Positions 10,501-19,181 of a DNA stretch of 64,000 nucleotides are shown here, in pieces. Below the pieces are notes generated by a model. It was not told the origin of the DNA. It made no database searches and saw only the letters and a list, made by a program, of their open reading frames with translations. The stretch lies in the NCBI GenBank assembly GCA_022822785.1, contig JAJEAL010000134.1, forward strand, positions 139,349-203,348, in the 5' to 3' direction. Source of the stretch: Candidatus Poribacteria bacterium (GTDB lineage Bacteria; Poribacteria; WGA-4E; PCPOR2b). Position numbers and translations under genes: made by a program. Every line of letters starts with the position of its first letter. Position 1 is the first letter of the stretch.

Positions 10501-10736
10501 TCGATTTTGTTTACGTTCTCTTCGATCGCCTCCTCAATCGGTGCAGTGACCAATTTTTCAACATCCTCGGAGGATGCACCGGGATAGAATGTGGTTACTG
10601 TCGCGGAATTGAAAGAGATTTCGGGGGTCAATTCTCTGGGCAGGACGATCCAGGCGTAGACACCGAAGATGATGATAATGATCATGAGTAAATTCGCTAG
10701 GACAGGATTACCCACAGATAGTTTCGGGATAGACAT
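7596..10736 (-). CDS. RND-family (HAE1/AcrB-like) inner-membrane efflux transporter
   Basis: 1046 residues, the expected length for a hydrophobe/amphiphile efflux RND permease. 'SVGNPVLANLLMIIIIIFGVYAWIVLPRELTPEISFNSATVTTFYPGASSEDVEKLVTAPIEEAI' is the TM1/porter-domain start. The proton-relay pair Asp-Asp is in 'LVVGIVVDDAIVVIENVFRR' (TM4). The repeat half carries 'LAGIVVNDSIVMIDFINQYR' and 'GGSVRLRPIILTSVTTICGLIPMAIG'. It would export small hydrophobic compounds or lipids using the proton motive force with a periplasmic adaptor and an outer-membrane channel. Neither partner is next to it here. A GGAG lies 11 nt before the ATG, and 28 nt separate it from the IMPase gene upstream, so the two may share a transcript. 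Confidence 0.95.
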   Translation of the reverse strand: MSIPKLSVGNPVLANLLMIIIIIFGVYAWIVLPRELTPEISFNSATVTTFYPGASSEDVEKLVTAPIEEAIEENVNKIDIVLSVSSEGRSLITVQFEEISEREFDKEFQNLRTAVDRVNDLPTEILDDPQVQEVDISTGFPMLTIVVGGEISEDQMKEIAENLKDEILEIRNVSAVRLAGVREREIWVEVDPDQLKAYNLPIEAVINALRTHNLNLPAGTLEMGTSEYLVRTMGEFRNLQEIENTIIRARPAGTPLRVHDVATVSDTYEKPRTLSHINGKPSISLSVQKKTEGNTIKLVEQLRELVEQRKSDLPDGAELSAVNDYSVILKERLGILENNAIFGLILVVILLYLFMGWRNAFFAALGIPVAFMATFFFLHWSGYSLSGVTLFGLILVVGIVVDDAIVVIENVFRRIQEGLPPKEAAITGAQEVGWPVLAASLTTIAAFGPLMFMSGTPGQFMRIVPITAILVILASLFEVFMILPSHIAEWGKAQSRQQRRHVWFDQVRRRYVHVLKGTIRRRYAVVCGVFAVGILVSIGAFSQLERQLFPGEDFPQFYIKAEMPPSFGLKETSAALAKVEEVAMSLPADERIAVVTNIGLITPTSLQEGSSVRSNVGEVLVELTPKDQRARSTDEIVDGLRGQIEAISGIEKITFDAQQGGPPQGADVEVKVKGEEFGPLEKIANSLKEKLHQMDGVYDIRDDFVTGKSEIRLRVKEDRAHQYGLNIFQIAYNVRNALEGNITTTYRDADESVDVIVKYNSDDLQSIASLEELLIPTLNGTMVPLREVAEAHEEGGYSEIRRFENERAITVSAAVDNDKTSAFAVNQVLIQAFKDIESLYPGYRLDFRGVFDEINESFGQLSRLFVVGILMMYVILGAQFKSFIQPVIILFAVPFGFMGSMIGLLIIGAPLSMVALFGTVALAGIVVNDSIVMIDFINQYRTRGYNKWRAILKGGSVRLRPIILTSVTTICGLIPMAIGLGGKSPIWMPIAYTIIFGLFAATLLTLFVMPALYAITADIRELFIKRERVTQPAFENAPLIAERADD

Positions 10737-10764
10737 GGAAGGTAAATCTCCTTATTGTTGCAGG

Positions 10765-11601
10765 TTAGATGTGTTCGTCTCCATATTCCGCGAGGGCGTT
10801 CACACATTCCTCATGTATCCGACCGTTGGTTGAGAGAAAAGGGATGTCATGTCCTTGATAGGCGGGGGCGTCCGGCGATAATGGAAACAGGGGGGCACCC
10901 GATGGATGGGTTGTGCAGCCACTAGCTTCTTGTAGAATGACTACCGGCGCAGCGATGTCCCAGAGCTTTGTGTAGAAGTCTAGACTTCCATCAAAGCAAC
11001 CGGTAGCGACTGAGCAGATATGGAGAGCCGCAGCGCCGAGGCTACGTGCTTTGCCACACTTCTGTATAAATGGATGAAGTGTTTCGAGGACCGGTGATCC
11101 AAATCCGAATAGGCCCACAGGGTCTAATTTTTCGTGGTCGTTGACATGAATAGGTTCCCCGTTTAACGTTGCGCTGCTGTCCTCGGCCGCGCTAAACATC
11201 CGATCGGCGTTAGGGTCAAAAACCACGCCGAGGACCGGTGCACCGTTATGCAGCAGCGCAATCACCACCGCAAAGATTGGACAACGCACCGCGTAATTTG
11301 CTGTGCCATCGAGTGGATCTATGACCCAGCAGTAATCCGATGTTACTGCTGATGCCGACGGGTCAGGCATCCTCGCCTTGCGGGACATACCAAATTCTTC
11401 GCCGAGGACAGCGTGGTCTGGAAAATAGGATTCTAGCCGTTCTGTGATGAGTTTTTCGGACGCTTTGTCCGCTTCTGTTACAATGTCACCAATACCTTTA
11501 TAATCAATATGGTGAATCTCTCCGTAATAGTGCATTAAAATATCACCGGCCTCTCGAGCGATGCTCTCGACCGATTGTAAGGTTTCCGCGGGTTCAGGCA
11601 T
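10765..11601 (-). CDS. Inositol monophosphatase-family phosphatase
   Basis: 278 residues with the complete Mg2+/Li+-sensitive phosphatase signature: 'DIVTEADKASEKLI', 'FPDHAVLGEEFG' (metal-binding Glu), 'YCWVIDPLDGTANYAV' (DPxDGT) and 'KLWDIAAPVVILQEASG' (WD.AA). Substrates in this family include inositol-1-phosphate, histidinol phosphate and 3'-phosphoadenosine phosphate; none is favoured by the neighbours. There is a ~19-residue hydrophilic insert after 'GEEFG' ('MSRKARMPDPSASAVTSDY') that most bacterial homologues lack or have shorter. Confidence 0.92.
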   Translation of the reverse strand: MPEPAETLQSVESIAREAGDILMHYYGEIHHIDYKGIGDIVTEADKASEKLITERLESYFPDHAVLGEEFGMSRKARMPDPSASAVTSDYCWVIDPLDGTANYAVRCPIFAVVIALLHNGAPVLGVVFDPNADRMFSAAEDSSATLNGEPIHVNDHEKLDPVGLFGFGSPVLETLHPFIQKCGKARSLGAAALHICSVATGCFDGSLDFYTKLWDIAAPVVILQEASGCTTHPSGAPLFPLSPDAPAYQGHDIPFLSTNGRIHEECVNALAEYGDEHI

Positions 11602-11707
11602 TCAGGCTGCTATTCCTTTCGTACATTACCTTATCTATGGCATCGGCATTTATCCCGATACAAAATTAAAATTAAGAAACATGCGTTGAGTCCAACAGGG
11701 CGGGTTT

Positions 11708-13687
11708 CTAATTCGAGGTCCCTGTCGCTTCAATCTGCTGTTTTAACATGCCCAACCGTTGACGCACGACACGATTACGGGAGTTATTCTTAAGGAATTC
11801 GGTCCACAGTGTCTCCGCATCATCGATATATCCTTGTGAGATATAGTATTCACCGAGGGCGATGGGTGCCGCATGAAACATCGGATCCTTTTCCATTGAT
11901 GCTTTGAACTCCGCGATAGCGGTATCGGCATCGCTTTTGAGGAGAGCTAGCTGCCCATTTCCGTAGGGTATCAATGGATGATCGGGGAATTCGACAGCAA
12001 GGGTGTCGAGTATCTCCTGTGCTTCATCTTCCATTCCATTTTTGTAAGATGCCATCGCCATATGCACCTGTGCGTAAACAATTTGGTTATCAGCGAGACG
12101 GTTTTCTAGTGGTGACACTGCCTCTGTTTTTTGACGTTCTGCGAAACGTATAGCGGCTCGATACTTAGTCCTTGCCCAGGTATAGTTTTCGTATTTGTAG
12201 CAAATTCGCCCTAGCTCTATTTCACTGTCGTAACTATTGCCTTGCCCTTTAGCGAGGTCATCAAAAATTGCTGCGCGATGTTTATCGTTCAGATGGCGGA
12301 AAAGCACATAAGCAAGGCTCTGGAGCGCGTCAACGTAGTCCGTTTTGGAAGCGATGGCGCGTTCACAAAATTCTGCCTCTTTTTGGTAGTTCCCCATCTT
12401 TTGGTAGACAAGCCCCAATTTCCAATAAATCTCCGGATCCTTGCTCCGGTTCATTCCCACAATAGAGCTGTAGGTCTCAATCGCTCGCTCGTACTCTTGA
12501 TCGAGGTACTGGTTATCACCTGTGATCATGACAGCCTCAAGGACGCGTATATCCCTCCTGACCGCTTCTCTGAGCACCTCCGCTGCGCGTTGGTACAGAC
12601 CAACTTTCCGGTAGCAGATGGATAAGCGGAGGAAGCTATATGGGTCTACCCGTGCCCTCTTACGTTTGGCGAGTTCGATGCCGTAAAAGAATAGGGCACC
12701 GGCATCTCTATATTCTTGAAACTGTAACTTCAAGACGGCAATTTTAAGCACGGTATCGTAATAAACTGTGTCCTCTAACCCCTCCCCGGCGCCTACCTGG
12801 TTGATTGTTTGTTTGTAGGGCCCCATAATCTCTTCGGGATTTACACCAAAGCCAGAGTCTGGAAAGTCACTCGGCAATCCTGTTGCTGGGCTAGGCTCGA
12901 ATCCTGCTGCATCACGTTCCGCACGGCGTCGCTCTTGATAGTTAAGTCTGCGGCTAAATTCTGAGGACAGCTCCTGCGCGTCCGGCTCGTCTGGTTTGGG
13001 GATGGTTGCGCCCATCGATTGGAGTGCCTTTTTCGCTTCCTCAACCGATTCTTCCGTGCCCTCGGCTGCCCCATACTGTTTAACGAGAGACTGATAGGTT
13101 TGCTTGGCGGCATTTTGGTCTTTGAGGTATTCTTGCTCAATTCTGGCTTTGCTAACTAACGCTTGTGTCGCACGTTTACCCTCCGGATGGCGATTTGCGA
13201 CGTTGTCGTAAATTTCTGCGGCTTTCTCATAATTGCTGGCTTCTTCGTAGCTTTTTGCCAACATCAGTTGGGCGTTATGGCTGCGCTCTGAAGACGGGAA
13301 TTTATTGACGATGGTATCAAAAGATTGTTGCGCCGATTGATAGTCTTTCGACTTGAATGCCTGGACCCCTAGGTGCCAGTGTGCTTCCACCGCTTCGTCG
13401 CTGTCAGGCGCTGCAGCGAGGATCTCTTGATACACTTTAACGCCCTGTTCAGGTTGGCTCATTTTTTCGAGATATAGCTTGGCGAGCCCCAATTGCGCCT
13501 GACGCGCGTCCGGTGTTCCGGGCTTGGTATCGACGACCGACTGATAGACATCGACCGCGCCGCGATAGTCCTTTTCTGCGATGAGTTGGTTTACCTGTGA
13601 GTCCATGCTCTTTGAGACGCAGCTGTATTGGGTTATCACTAGGGCGATAAGTAATAAAAAGAGGATACTATATCTAATGGATTTCAT
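11708..13687 (-). CDS. Exported TPR protein, lipoprotein-like (paralogue 3 of 3, short form)
   Basis: 659 residues. A signal sequence 'MKSIRYSILFLLLIALVITQYSC' ends in a Cys, but the lipobox is irregular (Gln at -3). From residue ~28 on it is tandem TPR. The N-terminal set ('YRGAVDVYQSVV', 'SAQQSFDTIVNKFPSSERSHNAQLMLAKSYEEASNYEKAAEIYDNVANRHPEGKRATQAL') resembles BamD/YbgF-type repeats. A linker rich in Arg/Glu follows, then a second TPR set to the C-terminus. It lacks the ~190-residue C-terminal domain of the two upstream paralogues. Probably a periplasmic or outer-membrane scaffold; no partner is identifiable. AAAGGAGCAGAG precedes the ATG. Last of three tandem copies. Confidence 0.85.
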   Translation of the reverse strand: MKSIRYSILFLLLIALVITQYSCVSKSMDSQVNQLIAEKDYRGAVDVYQSVVDTKPGTPDARQAQLGLAKLYLEKMSQPEQGVKVYQEILAAAPDSDEAVEAHWHLGVQAFKSKDYQSAQQSFDTIVNKFPSSERSHNAQLMLAKSYEEASNYEKAAEIYDNVANRHPEGKRATQALVSKARIEQEYLKDQNAAKQTYQSLVKQYGAAEGTEESVEEAKKALQSMGATIPKPDEPDAQELSSEFSRRLNYQERRRAERDAAGFEPSPATGLPSDFPDSGFGVNPEEIMGPYKQTINQVGAGEGLEDTVYYDTVLKIAVLKLQFQEYRDAGALFFYGIELAKRKRARVDPYSFLRLSICYRKVGLYQRAAEVLREAVRRDIRVLEAVMITGDNQYLDQEYERAIETYSSIVGMNRSKDPEIYWKLGLVYQKMGNYQKEAEFCERAIASKTDYVDALQSLAYVLFRHLNDKHRAAIFDDLAKGQGNSYDSEIELGRICYKYENYTWARTKYRAAIRFAERQKTEAVSPLENRLADNQIVYAQVHMAMASYKNGMEDEAQEILDTLAVEFPDHPLIPYGNGQLALLKSDADTAIAEFKASMEKDPMFHAAPIALGEYYISQGYIDDAETLWTEFLKNNSRNRVVRQRLGMLKQQIEATGTSN

Positions 13688-13721
13688 ATCTCTGCTCCTT
13701 TTCGGTGCTAACAGCGTGATT

Positions 13722-16361
13722 TTATTTTAGACTGATGTTAAAGGGGAGGTCCCGATCGATTACTAAAAGCTCCATGATGCGATAGTCTTTCAGTTTTGGC
13801 TTGTATTTATTGATGGACTGTTCTGATTTGCGTTCTTCGGCTGGATAGGTTGTGAACACTGTCGCTATCCAGCGTTCCGAATCGAGTTCCCAAACTATCT
13901 GTGCTTTTTGAACGATAAGGAAGTACTTGTTTGTATCAACAATTTCCTCATTGATAATGTGGCACAGCATTGAACTCAGTTCTTGCGGAATTTTACTGGT
14001 TAACGTGGGATACTCAACTGGACTGCCGACCACCGCGTTGATATCCCCGGAATAGATTTTACGGAATCCGAGCACTCCTTCTTCACCGAGAATGAACTCT
14101 GCGCCTTCACTGGTAGCGACATGCACGACGTTGTCTATCGGATCGCCGTAGGCAAATCGTTTTGTCGAATTTGGGAGGCTGACAAGAGCAGGCAGAATTT
14201 GGTTAGGTTCTCCGTGTTCATCTGTGACTTGGCTCTCACTCAATCCGACGAAAAACGCGGACGGTAGTTGTGATTTGGGGATGCGATTTCTTGGATAGAG
14301 TGTCCGTCGTTTGACAGGCAAAGTCCCACCTTTCGGCGAGGCAGACGCTGTCGTACTGTTGCTTTGAGACAGGCTTGCTGGTTTTGTAATCTCTTTTTTT
14401 GAATCGTCGGATCTGGAGCCAACCTGCTTTGTCAATTCGTGGAGCCGGTGACGTACTACACGATTCAGCGGATTGACTCTGAGTGATTTTTTCCACAACG
14501 CAATCGCTTCATCGATACGTCCTTGTGATAGGTGGTATTCACCAAGTGCGATGGATGCGGCGTAAAAGCTCGGATCTTGCTCTATCGACGCTTTGAAGGC
14601 GGCAATTGCAGTATCCGTGTCACCTTTGAGGGCAGTGAGTTGACCATGTCCGTAAGGTATCAGCGGATGGTTGGGATATTCGGCAGCAAGTGCCTCGATT
14701 ATCTCTTGTGCATTATCTTCCATTCCGCCCTTGTAAGCAGCCATCGCTGCATGTACCCTTGCGTAGATAACCCGGTTATCTATCCCTCTTCTCTGGAACG
14801 GGGTGGTTTCCGCGGTCTTTTCTGCCTTGGCAATTCGTGCTGCGATTTCATATTTCGATTTTGCCCACCCGTAGTTGCCGTATTTGTAGCATAGCTTTGC
14901 CAATTCTTTTTCACCGTCATAGGTCTTGCCTTTCTGATCGACAAGGTCTTGGAAAATCGCGGCTCTGTCGGTGTTTTTCAGTTGGTAATGGAGCACTTCA
15001 GCGAGGCTTTGGAGTGCTTCACTATACTCAGTTTTGATGGCTACCGCCTGTTCGAAGGACTCAACGGCTTTGTGTGGATCACCCATCTTCTTGTATGCCA
15101 ACCCCATTTTCCAGTAGATTTCCGGGTCTCTGGTTCGATTCAAACCCAAGATGGTGTTATAGGTATCAATGGCTTGTTCGTAATCCGCGTCAATGTATTG
15201 ATTGGCAGCGGTACTAATGACGGCATCAAGCACATCTCCATCTTTTTTGATTGCCTTTCTAATCATTTCTCTAGCGTGTTGGTGCATACCTAGCTTTCGA
15301 TAACAGAAGGAGAGGCGGAGGTAGCTATATGGATCAATCTGTGCTTGGCTGCGTTCCGCAAGTCCAATTGCGTGAAAGAACAGTGCTCCCGCATCACGAT
15401 AATTTCTAGAGTCCAAATTCAGTTGTGCAATTTTAAGGACTGTGTCGTGATAAACTGCCCCTTGAAGACCTTCCCCGCCCATTTCTTGGATGGTTGTCTT
15501 AAAGGGTCTCATAATCTCTTCGGGGTCTACACCGAAACCGGAGGCCGAATAGTCGGGCGCCTCTCCCATTGCGGGACTACGTTCCACCCTTCCCCGTGGA
15601 CGGTCTCTTTCACGGCGCTGCCGTTGACGCTCTAGTGCACGCTCTACTCGTGTGAGTGACTGATCGTCCGATTCGGGAATACTGGCTCCCATCATGCGGA
15701 GTTCTTGTTTTGCAGTATTGACTGATTCTTCCGTGCCTTCGATGTTTCCATACCGCTCGACAATGGATTGGTAGGTCCGCTTGGCAGCGGTTTCATCGCG
15801 GAGGCGCTCGTTCTGAATTCTGGCTTTACTAACCAACGCTTGCGTCGCGCGTTTGCCCTCCGGGTGGCGATTTGCCACATTGTCGTAGATTTCTACCGCT
15901 TTCCGATACTCACTAATTTCCTCATAGCATTTTGCTAGCATCAGCTGGGCGTTATGGCTGCGTTCCGACGACGGAAACTTGTTGACGATGGTGTCAAAGG
16001 ATTGTTGCGCCGATTGGTAGTCTTTCGACTTGAATGCCTCTAGCCCCAAGTTCCAATGTGCTTCCGCAGCTTCGTCGCTATCGGGTGCTGCAGCGATAAG
16101 ATCTTGATAGATCTGGATGCCCTGTTGAGGTTGATTCATTTTGTCGATGTATAATCTAGCGATACTTAGTTGTGCTTGGTGAGCCTCTGGTGTGCCGGGG
16201 CTAGAATCGACTACCGTCTGATATACTTCGACCGCACCACGATAGTCCTTTTCTTGTATATGTTTTCCGGCAGCTTGCTGCGGACTTGATGCAACGCAAG
16301 CGTATTGGGTCATGGCTATCCCGACGATAAGCGTCAAGATATTGTACCTAACGGCCTTCAT
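13722..16361 (-). CDS. Exported TPR protein, lipoprotein-like (paralogue 2 of 3, with C-terminal domain)
   Basis: 879 residues: signal sequence ending 'IAMTQYAC', TPR set 1, a basic 'RALERQRQRRERDRPRGR' linker, TPR set 2 to about residue 650, a Ser/Lys-rich spacer, then a separate C-terminal domain from 'RRTLYPRNRIPKSQLPSAFFVGLSESQVTDEHGEP' to the end. The 'GLs.sqV...hGeP' entry resembles the start of BamE/SmpA-like domains, a weak similarity. Some segments are identical to paralogue 3, for example the 34 residues around 'FDTIVNKFPSSERSHNAQL', while others differ freely. Its ATG overlaps the stop of paralogue 1 by 14 nt, so expression is coupled. Confidence 0.85.
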   Translation of the reverse strand: MKAVRYNILTLIVGIAMTQYACVASSPQQAAGKHIQEKDYRGAVEVYQTVVDSSPGTPEAHQAQLSIARLYIDKMNQPQQGIQIYQDLIAAAPDSDEAAEAHWNLGLEAFKSKDYQSAQQSFDTIVNKFPSSERSHNAQLMLAKCYEEISEYRKAVEIYDNVANRHPEGKRATQALVSKARIQNERLRDETAAKRTYQSIVERYGNIEGTEESVNTAKQELRMMGASIPESDDQSLTRVERALERQRQRRERDRPRGRVERSPAMGEAPDYSASGFGVDPEEIMRPFKTTIQEMGGEGLQGAVYHDTVLKIAQLNLDSRNYRDAGALFFHAIGLAERSQAQIDPYSYLRLSFCYRKLGMHQHAREMIRKAIKKDGDVLDAVISTAANQYIDADYEQAIDTYNTILGLNRTRDPEIYWKMGLAYKKMGDPHKAVESFEQAVAIKTEYSEALQSLAEVLHYQLKNTDRAAIFQDLVDQKGKTYDGEKELAKLCYKYGNYGWAKSKYEIAARIAKAEKTAETTPFQRRGIDNRVIYARVHAAMAAYKGGMEDNAQEIIEALAAEYPNHPLIPYGHGQLTALKGDTDTAIAAFKASIEQDPSFYAASIALGEYHLSQGRIDEAIALWKKSLRVNPLNRVVRHRLHELTKQVGSRSDDSKKEITKPASLSQSNSTTASASPKGGTLPVKRRTLYPRNRIPKSQLPSAFFVGLSESQVTDEHGEPNQILPALVSLPNSTKRFAYGDPIDNVVHVATSEGAEFILGEEGVLGFRKIYSGDINAVVGSPVEYPTLTSKIPQELSSMLCHIINEEIVDTNKYFLIVQKAQIVWELDSERWIATVFTTYPAEERKSEQSINKYKPKLKDYRIMELLVIDRDLPFNISLK

Positions 16362-19065
16362 AGGCTACCCCTTTGGGTTTTGTAAGGAATAGATCTGGGT
16401 GAAGATTGCGATCGGTCACTAACAGTTCCATGATGCGATAGTCGTTGAGTTTCGGTTTGTAGTTTTTTATTGACTTGTCTGACGTAAAATCCCGTGCTGG
16501 AAAGGTTGCATGCACCGTCGCCCACCATCTTTCATCGTTAAGTTCCCATACAACCTGCGCTTTTTGGACGATTAGATTATACTTCTTTGCTTCAAAAACC
16601 TCTTCGTTAATGATATCACAGAGTGTTGATGTCAACTCCTCAGGGATTTCATCGAGCAGCGCGGGGTACTCGCTGCCGCCGCCCACGAGTGCATTGACAT
16701 CCCCAAAATAGACTTTGCGGTATCCAAGAATACCGTCTTCACCGAAGACGAACTCCGAGCCTTCTACACTGAAGGTGCTGGATATACCCGGCACAAGTGC
16801 TCCGTAGGCGAACCGTTCTGTAGCGTTAGGAAGGTTCGGCGGCGGCACAAGGATTTCGATGGGCTCTCCATATTTTTCAATGACTCGATCTTTATTTAAT
16901 CCGACGAAGAATGCAGATGGTAGCTCTGATTTTCGGATACGGTTTCTCGGATAGATTGTCCGCCTCTTCGCAGGTAAGAACCGTTGTGGTTTTTTAGTCG
17001 CTACTGTAGCGGCTTGTTTCGATTGATTGGGGTTTGCATCTGCATCGACTGTTTGCTGCTGATTGGACCGCTTTTGTGCTTCACGCTGCTGTTGCAGCGC
17101 TCTGAGATGACGACGTACCCCACGGTTTTGCGGGTGAGTCTTGAGCAGCCCGTCCCATACTGCTATCGCCGCATCGGGATTTCCTTGTGAGAGGTAGTAT
17201 TCACCGAGTGCAATGGGGGCAACATCAGAGGTCGGGTCCTTTTCTATTGCTATTTTAAAAGCGTCAATTGCAGTGTCAACATCTCCCTTAATCAACGCTA
17301 TTTGTCCATAACCGTAGAATATCAGCGGATGGTTGGGGTGTTCGGTTGCAAGCGCATCTATCTGCTCTTGCGCTCGGACGACGTTGCCATTCTGATAATC
17401 TGCCATTACTGCATGTATCTTTGCGTATAAGATCTGGTTATCGAGCTTTAGTCTTTCAGATGAGGTAATATCACTGTTCTCTTTTTCTTGTTGAGCAATG
17501 CGGACCACTGTTTCATATTTTGATTTTGCGCGGAGGTAGTTACCGTATTTATAGCATATATCACCCAGCTCTTTCTCACCGATCCAGGTGTGACCTTGGG
17601 TATCGATGATGTCCTGAAAGATGATAGCCCTCTCCCTATCTCTAATTTGGTAGTTAAGCACTTCGGCGAGGCTTTGGATTGAATTGGTATAATCTGTATC
17701 ACTGGCGATACTACGCTCAAAGGACTCAACAGTCTTGGGTAGATTTTCCATCTGTCTGTAGGTTAATCCGAGCCGCCAGTAGATTTCCGGGTCTTTGGTC
17801 CGGTTCAGTCCTGCGATAGGGTGGAGTGTTTCAAGTACTCTTTCGTATTCTCCGTCTGCATATAGATTTGTGGACGAAGTAATAACGGCTTCCAACACTA
17901 CTATATTTTTGCTCGCGCCTTCCTTCAGTATCTCCACCGCTCGTTGATGCATTCCCACTTTGCGATAGCAGACCGATAGACGGACATAGTCATACGGATC
18001 GATTTTTTTACCGCTTTCTTTCGCCACTTCAATGGCGCGGAAGTACAGTGCCCCTGCATTCCGATATTTCTGGATAAGAAAATTGATGTCTGCGACTACT
18101 TTGATTATCGTCTGTGTTTCATCGTCTTTCTGCCCCGATCGGCCGTGTCCTGAACCTTCCCAAGGGTTTCCGAACTCCCTTATGACCTCTTCGGGGGTTA
18201 TACCGAAGCCGGCATCTTTGTATACGTCATAACCCATCGCAGGACTGAGTTCAGCACCACCGCGCGGTCGATCGCGCTCGCGGCGTTGCATCCGTCGCTC
18301 GTATGCGCGATCGTAGGCTGTTCCTGAGTCAATTTCGATCTTAGGAATGCGTGCCCCCATTGATTGAAGCGCTTGTATCGCGTCATCAACGGTTTCCTCT
18401 GCACCTTCGACATCGTTATACTGCGTGATGAGGGATTGGTAAGTTTGTTCTGCTGCGATTCTGTCTTTCAGATGTTCTTTTTGGATTCTCGCTTTGCTAG
18501 TTAAGGCTTGAGCGGCGCGGTCACTCTCCGGATGACGGTTCACCACATTGTCGTAGGTGGTGACCGCTTTCTGATAGGCGCCAGCTTCCTCATAACTTCT
18601 TGCTAACATCAGCTGGGCATTGTGGCTCAGGTTCGTGAGGTTAGGAAATTTGTTAACGATGGCGTCAAAAGACTGTTGTGCCACTTCATAATCCTTCATT
18701 TTGAAGTGGTGGATTCCGAGGCGGTAGTGTGCTTCAGCGGCTTCGCCGCTATCAGGCGCAGCGGCGATGAGGTCTTGATACGCTTTAACACCGAGCTGGG
18801 GTTGATTCATTTTGTCGATGTATAGTCTAGCGATGCCTAATTGGGCGCGGTACGCTTCTAGCGTCCCAGGTTTAGAATTGATAACCTCCTGATAGGTATC
18901 AATTGCACCTTGATAATTCTGTTCATGGGCGAGTTTTTCTGCCTGTCTCTGCGTACTTGTTGAAATACACGCGTATTGGAGCAGTGTTGTGATGATAGTC
19001 ATCATCACGAAAATGATTATGCGAATAATGGGTGAAGCGGCAATATAAAATTTAACAGTTTTCAT
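16348..19065 (-). CDS. Exported TPR protein, lipoprotein-like (paralogue 1 of 3, with C-terminal domain)
   Basis: 905 residues. N-terminal hydrophobic segment 'IIRIIIFVMMTIITTLLQYAC' then TPR set 1 ('YQGAIDTYQEVINSKPGTLEAYRAQLGIARLYIDKMNQPQLGVKAYQDL'), the 'RRMQRRERDRPRG' linker, TPR set 2, and the same C-terminal domain as paralogue 2 ('RRTIYPRNRIRKSELPSAFFVGLNKDRVIEKYGEP' onward). The preserved order of modules shows tandem duplication of one ancestral gene. First gene of the trio, and the most divergent one. It probably acts in the envelope as a protein-protein scaffold; the cargo is unknown. Confidence 0.85.
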   Translation of the reverse strand: MKTVKFYIAASPIIRIIIFVMMTIITTLLQYACISTSTQRQAEKLAHEQNYQGAIDTYQEVINSKPGTLEAYRAQLGIARLYIDKMNQPQLGVKAYQDLIAAAPDSGEAAEAHYRLGIHHFKMKDYEVAQQSFDAIVNKFPNLTNLSHNAQLMLARSYEEAGAYQKAVTTYDNVVNRHPESDRAAQALTSKARIQKEHLKDRIAAEQTYQSLITQYNDVEGAEETVDDAIQALQSMGARIPKIEIDSGTAYDRAYERRMQRRERDRPRGGAELSPAMGYDVYKDAGFGITPEEVIREFGNPWEGSGHGRSGQKDDETQTIIKVVADINFLIQKYRNAGALYFRAIEVAKESGKKIDPYDYVRLSVCYRKVGMHQRAVEILKEGASKNIVVLEAVITSSTNLYADGEYERVLETLHPIAGLNRTKDPEIYWRLGLTYRQMENLPKTVESFERSIASDTDYTNSIQSLAEVLNYQIRDRERAIIFQDIIDTQGHTWIGEKELGDICYKYGNYLRAKSKYETVVRIAQQEKENSDITSSERLKLDNQILYAKIHAVMADYQNGNVVRAQEQIDALATEHPNHPLIFYGYGQIALIKGDVDTAIDAFKIAIEKDPTSDVAPIALGEYYLSQGNPDAAIAVWDGLLKTHPQNRGVRRHLRALQQQREAQKRSNQQQTVDADANPNQSKQAATVATKKPQRFLPAKRRTIYPRNRIRKSELPSAFFVGLNKDRVIEKYGEPIEILVPPPNLPNATERFAYGALVPGISSTFSVEGSEFVFGEDGILGYRKVYFGDVNALVGGGSEYPALLDEIPEELTSTLCDIINEEVFEAKKYNLIVQKAQVVWELNDERWWATVHATFPARDFTSDKSIKNYKPKLNDYRIMELLVTDRNLHPDLFLTKPKGVAYEGR

Positions 19066-19181
19066 AGCCTATCCTCTTCCTCATTATAACGTGAAACTGA
19101 GATTTTTACTGACAAAGAGCAACCGTCATCGGTGTATTATCAGCGCTGATGTAAATTTCCCGTTTTCCCTCAGATAATTAT

